Made by a program: the position numbers and the translations under genes
The notes under the pieces: generated by a model
Database searches by the model: none
The model's input: the letters and a program-made list of their open reading frames with translations, nothing else
Told to the model about the DNA's origin: nothing
Part shown: piece after piece, positions 53,221-60,710 of the stretch
How positions within the stretch are numbered: position 1 is the stretch's first letter
Layout of the letters: each line of letters starts with the position of its first letter
From: Alphaproteobacteria bacterium
GTDB taxonomy: Bacteria; Pseudomonadota; Alphaproteobacteria; UBA3830
DNA: 64,000 nucleotides
Direction of reading: 5' to 3'
NCBI GenBank assembly: GCA_017649895.1
Contig: JAGCFW010000003.1
Coordinates: 1 to 64,000 of the forward strand

Positions 53221-54383
53221 TATTCAATATTCCTTTCGGCTGCAACTTCTTCGAAGGTCTTACCTGTTCCTGCGTGAATAACTTGTTGATCAGTTAAATT
53301 CATCCATCTACGAATTATTGTGTCGCAATATTTCGGATCAATCTCCATCATATAGCACCTGCGGCCGGTTTCTTCAGACGCGATCAAGGTTGTGCCTTTT
53401 CCTCCGAAGGGATCGAGAATTACTTCATTTATGTGAGAGCAATCTAAAATCGCATCGGCCGCCAACTGAACAGGTACTTCATCTGCGCGGTAACTCCAGA
53501 CATTAGTTCGATATCTGCCGGTCTCTCCCAAGCCAAAATTATTGGTGTGTTTTGCTTCACCTTTTTTGAAAACGAAGAATAGTTCTAGTTGGTTTTTATA
53601 CAGTTCAGCTTGCTGTTCGATTCCTTTATTCCAAACGCAAAGCTGCTTGTACTCATCAAAGATCGATCTGCCCGCAAACATAATTTCGTACATGCACTGC
53701 CAATTTGTTCCAATAAAAAACAAAGAACCGTCCTTCGTTTTATTTTTGAGATTTTTGAATACCTGAGGCAGTTGCTCTGTTACCGCTTCTTCCTTGAGAT
53801 GCGTAAAGACCATATCGGCAACTTGATCGGACATGAAACGATTCATTGATGCTTCGTCTTTTGCGTCACCGCACATTAAGCGATGATTTCCCAAAATCCA
53901 AATATCTCCGGGCTTTGTGATTACTTGTTTTCCTTCGATATCTTCCTCGAATTCATCCTCTTGAATGGTTTTGTTTTCTTGAATCAATCGATCTACTTCA
54001 CTCAAATCAAATCCCGTTAAATTGAGATCGAAATCCATTCCTTTCAGATCCAGCAACTCCAACCGCAAAAGGTCTTTATCCCATTCTGCCCAATTTGCTG
54101 ACTGATTCGCTACCAAACGAAATGCTTTGATTTGAGCTTCAGTAAGATCATCGGCCAGAACAACGGGAACTTCTTTTAATCCGAGTTTCTTTGCCGCTTT
54201 TAAACGCAAATGTCCATCAACAACGCTGCCGTCGCTTTTTGCGACAATCGGTATTCGAAAGCCGTATTCTTTTATGCAATCGACCATCTTATCGACTACT
54301 GCATCGTTGTTTCGAGGATTGCGAATGTACTCGATTAGCTTACTTGTTTCAAATGTTTGGTACTTTAAGATGTTTTCAGTCAT
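53220..54383 (-). CDS. ParB-like/DNA methylase fusion lacking the DPPY motif
   Basis: 387 residues. N-terminal ParB/Srx-like domain (RNPRNNDAVVDKMVDCIKEY, VAKSDGSVVDGHLRLKAAKK) followed by an amino-methyltransferase-like domain with the SAM loop ILDPFGGKGTTLIASEETGR. In the adjacent paralogue the catalytic motif reads ADVVFTDPPYNVKV. Here it reads ADMVFTHLKEEAV (about residue 194), and about 26 residues are missing. It should therefore bind DNA and perhaps SAM, but not methylate. The rest of the frame is intact, which argues for a kept non-catalytic role or recent loss. Confidence 0.8.
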   Translation of the reverse strand: MTENILKYQTFETSKLIEYIRNPRNNDAVVDKMVDCIKEYGFRIPIVAKSDGSVVDGHLRLKAAKKLGLKEVPVVLADDLTEAQIKAFRLVANQSANWAEWDKDLLRLELLDLKGMDFDLNLTGFDLSEVDRLIQENKTIQEDEFEEDIEGKQVITKPGDIWILGNHRLMCGDAKDEASMNRFMSDQVADMVFTHLKEEAVTEQLPQVFKNLKNKTKDGSLFFIGTNWQCMYEIMFAGRSIFDEYKQLCVWNKGIEQQAELYKNQLELFFVFKKGEAKHTNNFGLGETGRYRTNVWSYRADEVPVQLAADAILDCSHINEVILDPFGGKGTTLIASEETGRRCYMMEIDPKYCDTIIRRWMNLTDQQVIHAGTGKTFEEVAAERNIE

Positions 54384-55711
54384 GCAGCCAACCTTTCGGA
54401 ACTAATCTCTTCGAAGGTCTTACCGGTTGTAGCATGAATGACTTTTCTTCCCTCGCGGAGCGAATTATCGGATGCAACATCATGTTGCTGCCAGCGGCGA
54501 ATGATTACATCGCAATACTTCGGCTCAAGCTCCATCATGCAGCATTTGCGATTCGTTTCTTCAGCCGCAATTAATGTAGTACCCGAACCTCCGAACAAAT
54601 CCAAAACCAAATCACCTTCATCCGAAGCATCTAATATTGCGTCCTTCACCAATGGTAATGATTTAACCGTCGGGTGCGACGCCAACAATTCATCTCTGTT
54701 TTCCGTGGCAAAGCTGTTCATGCCGGGATAATTCCAAACGTTGCTTCGATTCCCGTGAAACGGTTTTTCTTCTTTTCCGTTTTTAAATACAAAAATCAAT
54801 TCATGCTGACTGCGGTAAAAGTTTCCCATGCCTCCAACTCCTTTGTTCCAAATGCAGAGCTGTTTTAAGGCGTCGTAATTCTTCTTTCCCGCCGTAATAA
54901 TTTCGTAGACATGCTTCCAATCCATGCAAACGTAATGAAGAGAACCGTTTTTAGAGAAGGAAGCTAAGTTGTGAAAAATCTTCGAGAGAAATTCGATAAA
55001 CTCTTCCTCCGTCATCTCTCCCGAAGCCATAAGAAATTCTGCGTGTTTGTGTTCTTTGTTAATCCCCGAAATGTTTGAAACCTTCACATTGTACGGCGGA
55101 TCAGTAAACACAACATCGGCTAATTGATCGTTCATCAGCTTTCGAACATCACTTTCGCTTGTTGAATTGCCGCAAAGAAGTCTGTGATTTCCGAGTATCC
55201 AAAGGTCGCCCAACTTGCTCACAATCTTGATTTCTTTCTGCGGCTCTTCATCATTTGATTCAGACGTACTTTCATCCGTTTTTAAAATTTCGCTGATTTC
55301 ATCTAAATCGAACCCTGTTAAACCCAAATCAAAGTTCATTTCCTTGAGTTCTTCGAGTTCTAACTTGAGTAACTCTTCATCCCATTCTGCCCAATTAGCC
55401 GATTGATTTGCAATCAAACGAAATGCTTTGATCTGTGCCTCGGATAAGTCATCGGCTATCACGACAGGAACTTCAGTTAAACCTAATTTTCTAGCGGCTT
55501 TGAGTCTGAGATGGCCGTCGACAACTGTTCCATCGCTTTTAGCGACAATTGGAATTCTGAAGCCAAATTCCTTGATGCAGCCAACCATTTTGTCTACCAC
55601 TGCGTCGTTTTTTCGAGGGTTTCTCTCATATTCAACGAGGTCGACTGTCTTGAATGTTCTGAATTTTAGATTACTATTGATATTTGAGAGATTTTCAGAG
55701 GCGTTGTTCAT
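54380..55711 (-). CDS. ParB-like/DNA amino-methyltransferase fusion
   Basis: 443 residues. The ParB-like domain occupies about residues 20-120 (RNPRKNDAVVDKMVGCIKEF, DGTVVDGHLRLKAARKLGL). The methylase follows, with TDPPY at 203-207 and DLFGGSGTTLIAAEETNRKC near the C-terminus, the beta-class N6A/N4C layout. Such proteins modify phage DNA, probably against host restriction. Near the end RRWQQHDVASDNSLREGRKV contains palindromic copy D; the paralogue at 53220 has RRWMNLTDQQV at the same place. Confidence 0.9.
   Translation of the reverse strand: MNNASENLSNINSNLKFRTFKTVDLVEYERNPRKNDAVVDKMVGCIKEFGFRIPIVAKSDGTVVDGHLRLKAARKLGLTEVPVVIADDLSEAQIKAFRLIANQSANWAEWDEELLKLELEELKEMNFDLGLTGFDLDEISEILKTDESTSESNDEEPQKEIKIVSKLGDLWILGNHRLLCGNSTSESDVRKLMNDQLADVVFTDPPYNVKVSNISGINKEHKHAEFLMASGEMTEEEFIEFLSKIFHNLASFSKNGSLHYVCMDWKHVYEIITAGKKNYDALKQLCIWNKGVGGMGNFYRSQHELIFVFKNGKEEKPFHGNRSNVWNYPGMNSFATENRDELLASHPTVKSLPLVKDAILDASDEGDLVLDLFGGSGTTLIAAEETNRKCCMMELEPKYCDVIIRRWQQHDVASDNSLREGRKVIHATTGKTFEEISSERLAA
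54452..54488 (-). repeat. Palindromic repeat inside the methylase gene (copy D)
   Basis: 37-bp core with GCAACATGATGTTGC and ATTCGCTCCGCGAG. It is translated in the same frame as copy C, giving QHDVASDNSLRE at about residues 408-420. Comparison with the neighbouring paralogue shows a net gain of nine residues at this point. Confidence 0.85.
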
Positions 55712-56337
55712 GATCGAAGACCTTCGTTTACTGCGTTTTCAAGGATTTTTGAGTAATAGTGAGCTAGGTCAACCCCTAAAAAAGCTCTGCCGCTGGCTAA
55801 ATCCCGGGGGGCTGCCCTCCGCTCTCTCAAATTTGAGGAAGGACCCGACTTTGTTTGACTGAAAATTTTTCGACTATTATGCCCATTCAGTGGTTGACCC
55901 TCCTCCTTGGCGATTGCCAGAAGCAAAATAGCAAGAGCATCCGCCTCGTTATCATCTGCAGGACTGAAGCCGAGATTTGACACCGCTTTGACTACGTCAC
56001 TTTTCGTAGCCCTCCCGTGTCCCGTGATGTACTTCTTGATTTCTCCCACTTCACAACCCTCATATGGTATTTTGAGGTCTTCACATACTACTGCGAGCAA
56101 ATACATGAACGCGCCGTATACGTGTCCGGCCTCAGTTCCCAAGTGTCGGCGAACTCTTTCGAAATATACTTTTTCGATTTCATAGCAATCTAAAATCTGA
56201 TACAGCCATTTGATGAATTTTGAGAATCTCTGACCGAACGTCTTATTCTTCAGCTTCTTCGTGCCGCTTATGATCTTTTCATCAGATAAAATTGCATAGC
56301 CTGTGTGCGTACCCAGATCGAGTGCTAGTATGTTCAT
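55708..56337 (-). CDS. RuvC-like Holliday junction resolvase with C-terminal extension
   Basis: 209 residues from MNILALDLGTHTGYAI. An upstream in-frame ATG is rejected because a TATAAT lies between it and this start. RuvC-fold acidic residues are visible at D7, E60 (VYFERV) and in SPADDNEADALAIL (about 125-136). The core ends near residue 145. The last ~64 residues (SSNLRERRAAPRDLASGRAF, LAHYYSKILENAV) are arginine/alanine-rich, encoded by locally GC-rich DNA, and are not part of the usual phage RuvC-like protein. It probably resolves replication intermediates before packaging. Confidence 0.8.
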   Translation of the reverse strand: MNILALDLGTHTGYAILSDEKIISGTKKLKNKTFGQRFSKFIKWLYQILDCYEIEKVYFERVRRHLGTEAGHVYGAFMYLLAVVCEDLKIPYEGCEVGEIKKYITGHGRATKSDVVKAVSNLGFSPADDNEADALAILLLAIAKEEGQPLNGHNSRKIFSQTKSGPSSNLRERRAAPRDLASGRAFLGVDLAHYYSKILENAVNEGLRS

Positions 56338-56358
56338 TGATCGAAAAATTTTCCCTCT

Positions 56359-56364
56359 ATTATA
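56359..56364 (-). promoter_or_regulatory. -10 element upstream of RuvC, candidate late promoter
   Basis: A perfect TATAAT on the minus strand lies about 22 bp before the RuvC-like start. No clear -35 is at the right distance, as expected for a phage late promoter that needs an activator. Confidence 0.5.
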
Positions 56365-56510
56365 CTTAATCAACAGAAAAGGGTATTTTGTTTAAACTTT
56401 TTTGATTTTTTTTCTGATTTGTTTTTTCAGGAATAAAATTCTACGTATTTTAGGTGTATTTTATTAATATTTAGTTAACATCTGACTCATTTTTTTAGAA
56501 GGAAATGTTT

Positions 56511-56907
56511 ATGTACAAAAAAAATAAGTTCATTCATTACTATCATTCTCATCAATCTTCGTATCTTTTTATTTGATTCTTATTGTGTTCATCTTAAAAA
56601 AGATGGTTTTTATCTGTTTAATGCTAAATTTATTGATTCTTCCTCCAAAATTCAGTTTTCGATTTTTTCTATTCTTTTAAAGCAATATTGCGATGATTGT
56701 TTTCGTTTCAAAAATTCATTCTTAGCTGCCAAGAAGATTCAACAGCTTTTGCTTCGTTACGACATTTCTATAGATGAAAGTGACGTTATCAAAAATATTT
56801 TTTACATTCGACGTTCTCTTAAAAAGTTTTGTTCCGCAAAAATTATTGATCACGATAAAAATAAAGGGTACTTCCTTGTTCGCTCCGTTTCTTTTTCTAA
56901 AAATTAG
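56511..56907 (+). pseudogene. Winged-helix-like early gene with a +1 frameshift
   Basis: MYKKNKFIHYYHSHQSSYLFI runs from an ATG with AGAAGGAA upstream to a TGA at 56574-56576. Skipping one T continues without break as DSYCVHLKKDGFYLFNAKF and on to a TAG at 56905, about 131 residues in all. The C-terminal RRSLKKFCSAKIIDHDKN with KGYFL resembles a winged-helix DNA-binding domain. The slip lies in CTTTTTATTTGAT. This may be a single-base insertion (a broken gene), a sequencing error, or programmed +1 frameshifting at ATT TGA like prfB. It is the first gene of the rightward early operon, a natural place for a regulator. Confidence 0.55.
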
Positions 56908-56912
56908 CACGA

Positions 56913-56998
56913 TAGAATGTTATTTTGTGTTCATAGAATGTCATCACCATTAAAATCCTTTATTTTCAATGGCTTAATTTTTTCAAATAGAATGTCAT
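56913..56998 (+). repeat. Three TAGAATGTYAT direct repeats in the early control region
   Basis: Copies at 56913-56923, 56934-56944 and 56988-56998 (spacings 21 and 54 bp) lie between the frameshifted regulator-like gene and the sigma-like ORF. The 21-bp spacing puts the first two on one face of the helix. Operator sites are likely. Confidence 0.5.
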
Positions 56999-57067
56999 TT
57001 TTATCTCATGCCATGTTCTTTCTTCTTTTTTTCCTCAATACTGGTCTCGGTTTTTGGGAATGTTCGT

Positions 57068-58030
57068 ATGAATAAATATGATGGTATTGATAAATGCATT
57101 GTTGATAACGTTCGTGCTTTTGCTAAACGATTATCTGCTAAATTAGCTTTTCTCTCTCTTGATGATTTTCAGCAGGAACTTATGTTGGCTGTTTTCAAAA
57201 GTCTGCAAAATTTCTCGCATGATATCTCTTTTGATCATTTTATAAGAAAAGTTTTAGCCAGAAAATCTTCTAATCTGCTTAAATATTTTCGTCGGCATAA
57301 AGAAATCCACTCCCTTCAATACAATGATAATTTGGAAATTATTTGCTCCGATTTTCATTTCGATAGGATGATTTTTATTCACTTTCTGCCGTCTAAATTT
57401 AAGTTGATTTGCAAGCTTGCACCTAATCATTCGGCTGCTGAAATCGCTGAGATTCTCTCGATCTCTCGTAGCCAGATATACGCTGATCTTCAACTTTTGT
57501 CGACCTTCGTTCGTTCACATGAAAGTTCTCGTTTGGATTATGTTTCTTTTATAGGGAGAAAATTTAAAATGAAAAATCTATCAACTATCGAAACCATGAA
57601 TACCAAAGAGCTGAGTTCTCTGGAAGTATTTGATCTTGCTGATCTTTCTGATCAGGTGGCCAAGCTTTTAAGCCATGCTAAAGAGCTCAAAGAAAAGCTC
57701 GATGACGCTTTGAACTTACGATTTTCTGAAACCGTTAAGGAAAATCTGCGGCTTGAAAATAAGGACACCGGCACTACGAAATTCATCGAAAATGGATTCC
57801 AAATTATTGCTGAAGTGCCGAAAAAGGTCACTTGGGATTCTCAAAAAATTGAGGAAATCATCAAAACCATTCCTGAATCGCACCGCCGAGACTACATTAA
57901 AACGACTTACTCTATCGACGAAAGAAGGTACGCAAACTTCTCTTACGAATACCAGCAGTTGTTTAAACCAGCTCGCACGGTCACCCCAGGGAAAACTAAG
58001 TTCCAAATTAAATTACCAGAGGAGGCTTAA
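57068..58030 (+). CDS. Sigma-70-like domain fused in frame to a conserved phage early protein
   Basis: 320 residues from the ATG at 57068. Residues 1-167 look like a small sigma factor: a region-2-like helix pair (LDDFQQELMLAVFKSLQNF, FDHFIRKVLARKSSNLLKYF) and a region-4-like helix-turn-helix (NHSAAEIAEILSISRSQIYA). There is no stop after this domain. The frame runs through a good ribosome binding site (GGGAGAAAA) and an internal ATG at 57569 into a 153-residue protein typical of phage early regions. Whether one fused or two separate proteins are made is open. It could control late transcription. Confidence 0.6.
   Translation: MNKYDGIDKCIVDNVRAFAKRLSAKLAFLSLDDFQQELMLAVFKSLQNFSHDISFDHFIRKVLARKSSNLLKYFRRHKEIHSLQYNDNLEIICSDFHFDRMIFIHFLPSKFKLICKLAPNHSAAEIAEILSISRSQIYADLQLLSTFVRSHESSRLDYVSFIGRKFKMKNLSTIETMNTKELSSLEVFDLADLSDQVAKLLSHAKELKEKLDDALNLRFSETVKENLRLENKDTGTTKFIENGFQIIAEVPKKVTWDSQKIEEIIKTIPESHRRDYIKTTYSIDERRYANFSYEYQQLFKPARTVTPGKTKFQIKLPEEA
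57569..58030 (+). CDS. Conserved phage early protein, internal start
   Basis: 153 residues from an ATG preceded by GGGAGAAAATTTAAA. ELSSLEVFDLADLSDQVAKL and AKELKEKLDDALNLRFSE form a coiled coil. The globular end has KVTWDSQKIEEIIKTIPESH and RRYANFSYEYQQLFKPARTV. Similar proteins precede Sak4-like ATPases and DUF669 proteins in other phages, so it probably belongs to the recombination module. Function unknown. Confidence 0.6.
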   Translation: MKNLSTIETMNTKELSSLEVFDLADLSDQVAKLLSHAKELKEKLDDALNLRFSETVKENLRLENKDTGTTKFIENGFQIIAEVPKKVTWDSQKIEEIIKTIPESHRRDYIKTTYSIDERRYANFSYEYQQLFKPARTVTPGKTKFQIKLPEEA

Positions 58031-58032
58031 TT

Positions 58033-58854
58033 ATGAAAATAATTTCTGCTGATGAAAGACTGAAACAGCATACAGGCGTAAAGCTCGCCATTTTTGGTAA
58101 GTATGGTTTGGGGAAAACGAGTCTTCTAAAAACTCTTGATGAACCGACTCTCTGCCTTGACTTTGAGGCTGGGCTGTTAGCTGTGAAAGATTGCTGGGAC
58201 GGAGACGTTATCTCCGTTCGTGGCTGGGAAGAAGCTCGTGAGCTGGCTTGTTTACTCGGAAAGGTTTCTGCGGGATCTCCTGCCTGTTACGGTTTCAGTA
58301 ATTTCTGTTTTAATCCTGCTAAATATAACTATTTGGACTTTTCGAAATATCAGTGCATTTTTATAGATTCAATCACTTTTGCTTCGAAGCTATGCCTTCA
58401 CTGGTGTAAAAATCAGATCGATCCTCAACTAAAAAAAATTGAGGCAGATAAAGCAAATGATGAGCGTTCGAAAAAACTGGAAAGATCGGATAATTGGGCG
58501 ATTTACGGGCTTCTTGCGACTGAAATGAGCGTTTGGCTGAACATTCTGCAGCATATCACAGACAAAGATGTGATTTTTGTAGGATTGCTCGACAGCTCAA
58601 CTGATTCTTACAACAGAATGACTTGGCTTCCTCAGATTGAAGGAGCGAAGACTACTCTCGAATTACCGGGCATTTTGGATGAGGTGATTTCTATGATTCC
58701 GTATAAAAACGAGCAAGGAGAAATTGAGCGTAAATTTGTATGCAAAACCATAAATCGCGGAGGATTCCCAGCCAAAGATCGTTCAGGGCGTTTGGATGAA
58801 ATCGAAGACGCTGATTTAGGAAAATTGTTGAAGAAAATCAAAGGAGGTAAATGA
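58033..58854 (+). CDS. Sak4-like recombination ATPase (AAA_24)
   Basis: 273 residues. Walker A GKYGLGKTS (about residues 21-29), the TLCLDFEAGLLAVKDC strand and CIFIDSITFASKLCLHW as Walker B fit the phage AAA_24/Sak4 annealing ATPases. It works with an SSB-like partner, here the DUF669-like protein directly downstream (ATGA overlap), to promote strand annealing during phage replication. Starts 3 bp after the preceding gene's stop, with AGAGGAGG at the end of that gene. Confidence 0.85.
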   Translation: MKIISADERLKQHTGVKLAIFGKYGLGKTSLLKTLDEPTLCLDFEAGLLAVKDCWDGDVISVRGWEEARELACLLGKVSAGSPACYGFSNFCFNPAKYNYLDFSKYQCIFIDSITFASKLCLHWCKNQIDPQLKKIEADKANDERSKKLERSDNWAIYGLLATEMSVWLNILQHITDKDVIFVGLLDSSTDSYNRMTWLPQIEGAKTTLELPGILDEVISMIPYKNEQGEIERKFVCKTINRGGFPAKDRSGRLDEIEDADLGKLLKKIKGGK

Positions 58855-59354
58855 TGATTGATTTTAACGATGCAGGGGCGCAGTCGAATTACGAATTAAT
58901 TCCTGCTAACACTCTTGCGAAAGCCAGGTTCGTAATCAAAGGCGGAAACGATCCTGTCGACAACTGTATTACTCACTCAAAAAACGGAGACACGTCTTAC
59001 TTAGATTGCGAATTCATCATTCTTGAGGGTAAGTACGCTAAGCGCAAAATCTTCGATAAGATCGGGCTTTCCGGCAACGACAGCTGGGTAATCATGGGGC
59101 GAGCGCGCATTCGTGCGATTCTCGAATCAGCCAAGGGGATTAATCCGAAGGACATAAGCGAAATTGCTCAAAAAGCCAGAACGATCGAGTCTTTTGCTGA
59201 TCTAAATAATCTGGACGTAGTGATAAAAATCGGAATTGAACATGATAAAAACGGCGTTTATCCCGACAAGAACCGAGTGCTGGCAATCATCACGCCTGAG
59301 CATGTTTCGTATTCTGAATTCATGACAGGTCAGGACATTCCGTGGAGTTTGTGA
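58851..59354 (+). CDS. DUF669-like single-strand-binding protein
   Basis: 167 residues. IDFNDAGAQSNYELIPANTL, KARFVIKGGNDPVD, TSYLDCEFIILEGKYAKRKI and GLSGNDSWVIMGRARIRAIL form the OB-like DUF669 pattern. It is expected to coat ssDNA and to cooperate with the upstream ATPase. It overlaps neighbours on both sides by stop-start fusions. Confidence 0.8.
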   Translation: MMIDFNDAGAQSNYELIPANTLAKARFVIKGGNDPVDNCITHSKNGDTSYLDCEFIILEGKYAKRKIFDKIGLSGNDSWVIMGRARIRAILESAKGINPKDISEIAQKARTIESFADLNNLDVVIKIGIEHDKNGVYPDKNRVLAIITPEHVSYSEFMTGQDIPWSL

Positions 59355-59557
59355 TGATTTATCCGGAAAGAGGGCTTTGGAGTGCTGTCATTTTGCAGGC
59401 AATACATGATTTATTCGGAAGATCTTACGAGAATCAAAGACACGCTTTCGTTTGGATTTTCTACAATGATCCTGATTATTTCAGAGTCTGCAATTATGCC
59501 AACATCGATCCAATGCACGTTCGAAAGAAAGCTTTTTACAAGATAATCAACGGGTGA
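59354..59557 (+). CDS. Small conserved phage protein
   Basis: 67 residues from the ATG overlapping the previous TGA. IYPERGLWSAVILQAIHDLF, then RHAFVWIFYNDPDYFRVCNY and DPMHVRKK. The pattern of a short N-terminal helix, R-x-A-x-x-W-I-F, and a C-terminal DPxxVR occurs in small proteins near phage replication modules, annotated only as hypothetical. No catalytic motif. Confidence 0.7.
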   Translation: MIYPERGLWSAVILQAIHDLFGRSYENQRHAFVWIFYNDPDYFRVCNYANIDPMHVRKKAFYKIING

Positions 59558-59707
59558 TGCGATGGTATGTAAACTTGTTCCTCCGTAATAAGTACTGAAA
59601 TTTTAGGTAAAACAACAGAGAAATTTGATTAATGTGTCTGGAATCAAGATGCAATCCCTGGAGTTTTACCTGATTTTTGAAAAGTTTTTTTATTTTGGAG
59701 TTTTTAA
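59558..59707. other. Leader of the antirepressor gene with inverted and direct repeats
   Basis: AGGTAAAAC (near 59603) and GTTTTACCT (near 59662) form an inverted repeat. ATAAGTACTGAAATT (59586-59600) recurs at 61401 as ATAAGTACTGTAATT. These may be phage operator or processing sites. No ORF. Confidence 0.35.
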
Positions 59708-60559
59708 ATGTGTAAATTACAAATTTTTAATTACGAAAATCATGAGGTCAGGACGACCGTAAAGGATGGTGAAATTTATTGGGTGTTGAAGGATGTTTGT
59801 AGAGTTTTAGGATTGAATGCTCCCCACAAAGTAGCATCAAGATTGGAAGGAGATGAGCGGAATCTAATTCCGGTCACCGATAATCTTGGAAGACAGCAAA
59901 AAACCTGCATAATCAACGAGCCCGGTCTGTACAAAGTCATTTTGCGCTCTGATAAACCTGAAGCCAAAAATTTTATGAATTGGGTTACTCACGAAGTTCT
60001 TCCTGCTATTCGGAGACACGGTGCTTATATTTCGTCGGGTAAGTTGGAAGAACTGATGCAGTCGCCTGATACCTGGGTAAAGTTGATTCGAACCTTGCAG
60101 CAAGAGCGTCGCGAAAAAACCATGCTCAAAGCAAAAATCAAGAAGGATAAGTCAAAGGTTGCTTTCGCCACTGCCGTTGAAGCGTCTAAGGACGGAATCT
60201 TAATTCGAGAACTTGCGAAAATCTTAAAAGGCAACGGGATAAATGTTGGACAGAATCGCCTTTTCACCAAGCTACGAAAAGATGGCTTTCTCATTAGGCA
60301 GGAAGGTTCAGACTACAATTCACCAACACAAAAAGCCATGGAATTAGGTCTGTTCAAAATAAAGGAGACAGTTTTCACTGAACCAGACGGAAAGGTCACG
60401 TTGAGACGAACAGCAAAGGTCACTGGGAAAGGCCAGTCTTACTTCGTGAATTACTTTCTTTCAAAGCCGGAAGTTAAAACCGAACAAAAGAAGAAAACCA
60501 CGAAAAAATCGGCTAAATCTAAACAAAAATCACAGAAAAAGGAGACGAAAAATGTTTAA
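59708..60559 (+). CDS. BRO-N / KilAC phage antirepressor
   Basis: 283 residues. The N-terminal BRO domain (EVRTTVKDGEIYWVLKDVCR, RNLIPVTDNLGRQQKT, NEPGLYKVILRSDKPEAKNF, WVTHEVLPAIRRHGAYIS) is followed by the KilAC domain (VEASKDGILIRELAKILKGN, LFTKLRKDGFLIRQ, RTAKVTGKGQSYFVNYFL), with a lysine-rich tail. Antirepressors of this type bind DNA or the repressor and favour lytic growth. A fairly long leader lies upstream. Confidence 0.92.
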   Translation: MCKLQIFNYENHEVRTTVKDGEIYWVLKDVCRVLGLNAPHKVASRLEGDERNLIPVTDNLGRQQKTCIINEPGLYKVILRSDKPEAKNFMNWVTHEVLPAIRRHGAYISSGKLEELMQSPDTWVKLIRTLQQERREKTMLKAKIKKDKSKVAFATAVEASKDGILIRELAKILKGNGINVGQNRLFTKLRKDGFLIRQEGSDYNSPTQKAMELGLFKIKETVFTEPDGKVTLRRTAKVTGKGQSYFVNYFLSKPEVKTEQKKKTTKKSAKSKQKSQKKETKNV

Positions 60560-60710
60560 AAACTCATCTGTGGAGCAACAGGCCGTTGCTCTTTTCAACT
60601 TCCTCATCGTTAAGCATGAACACCAAAAGTGCATCGGCGAACTTTCAATGCGAGATGTTCTTGAATTTGTGAAATTTCTGCAAAAGAGGGATGAGCAATG
60701 CAACAGCTAA
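60552..60710 (+). CDS. Small protein between antirepressor and exonuclease
   Basis: 52 residues: KNSSVEQQAVALFNFLIVKH, then LSMRDVLEFVKFLQKRDEQC. It starts inside the antirepressor end (8-bp overlap), preceded by AAAAGGAGAC, and ends 13 bp inside the exonuclease gene. Helical, unrecognised, but good start signals and tight coupling support it. Confidence 0.6.
   Translation: MFKNSSVEQQAVALFNFLIVKHEHQKCIGELSMRDVLEFVKFLQKRDEQCNS

Noticed and set aside
53220-55711. ParB partition system of a plasmid-prophage
   Set aside because: The ParB-like domains are fused to DNA methylases and no ParA is adjacent; such fusions are standard phage modification genes.
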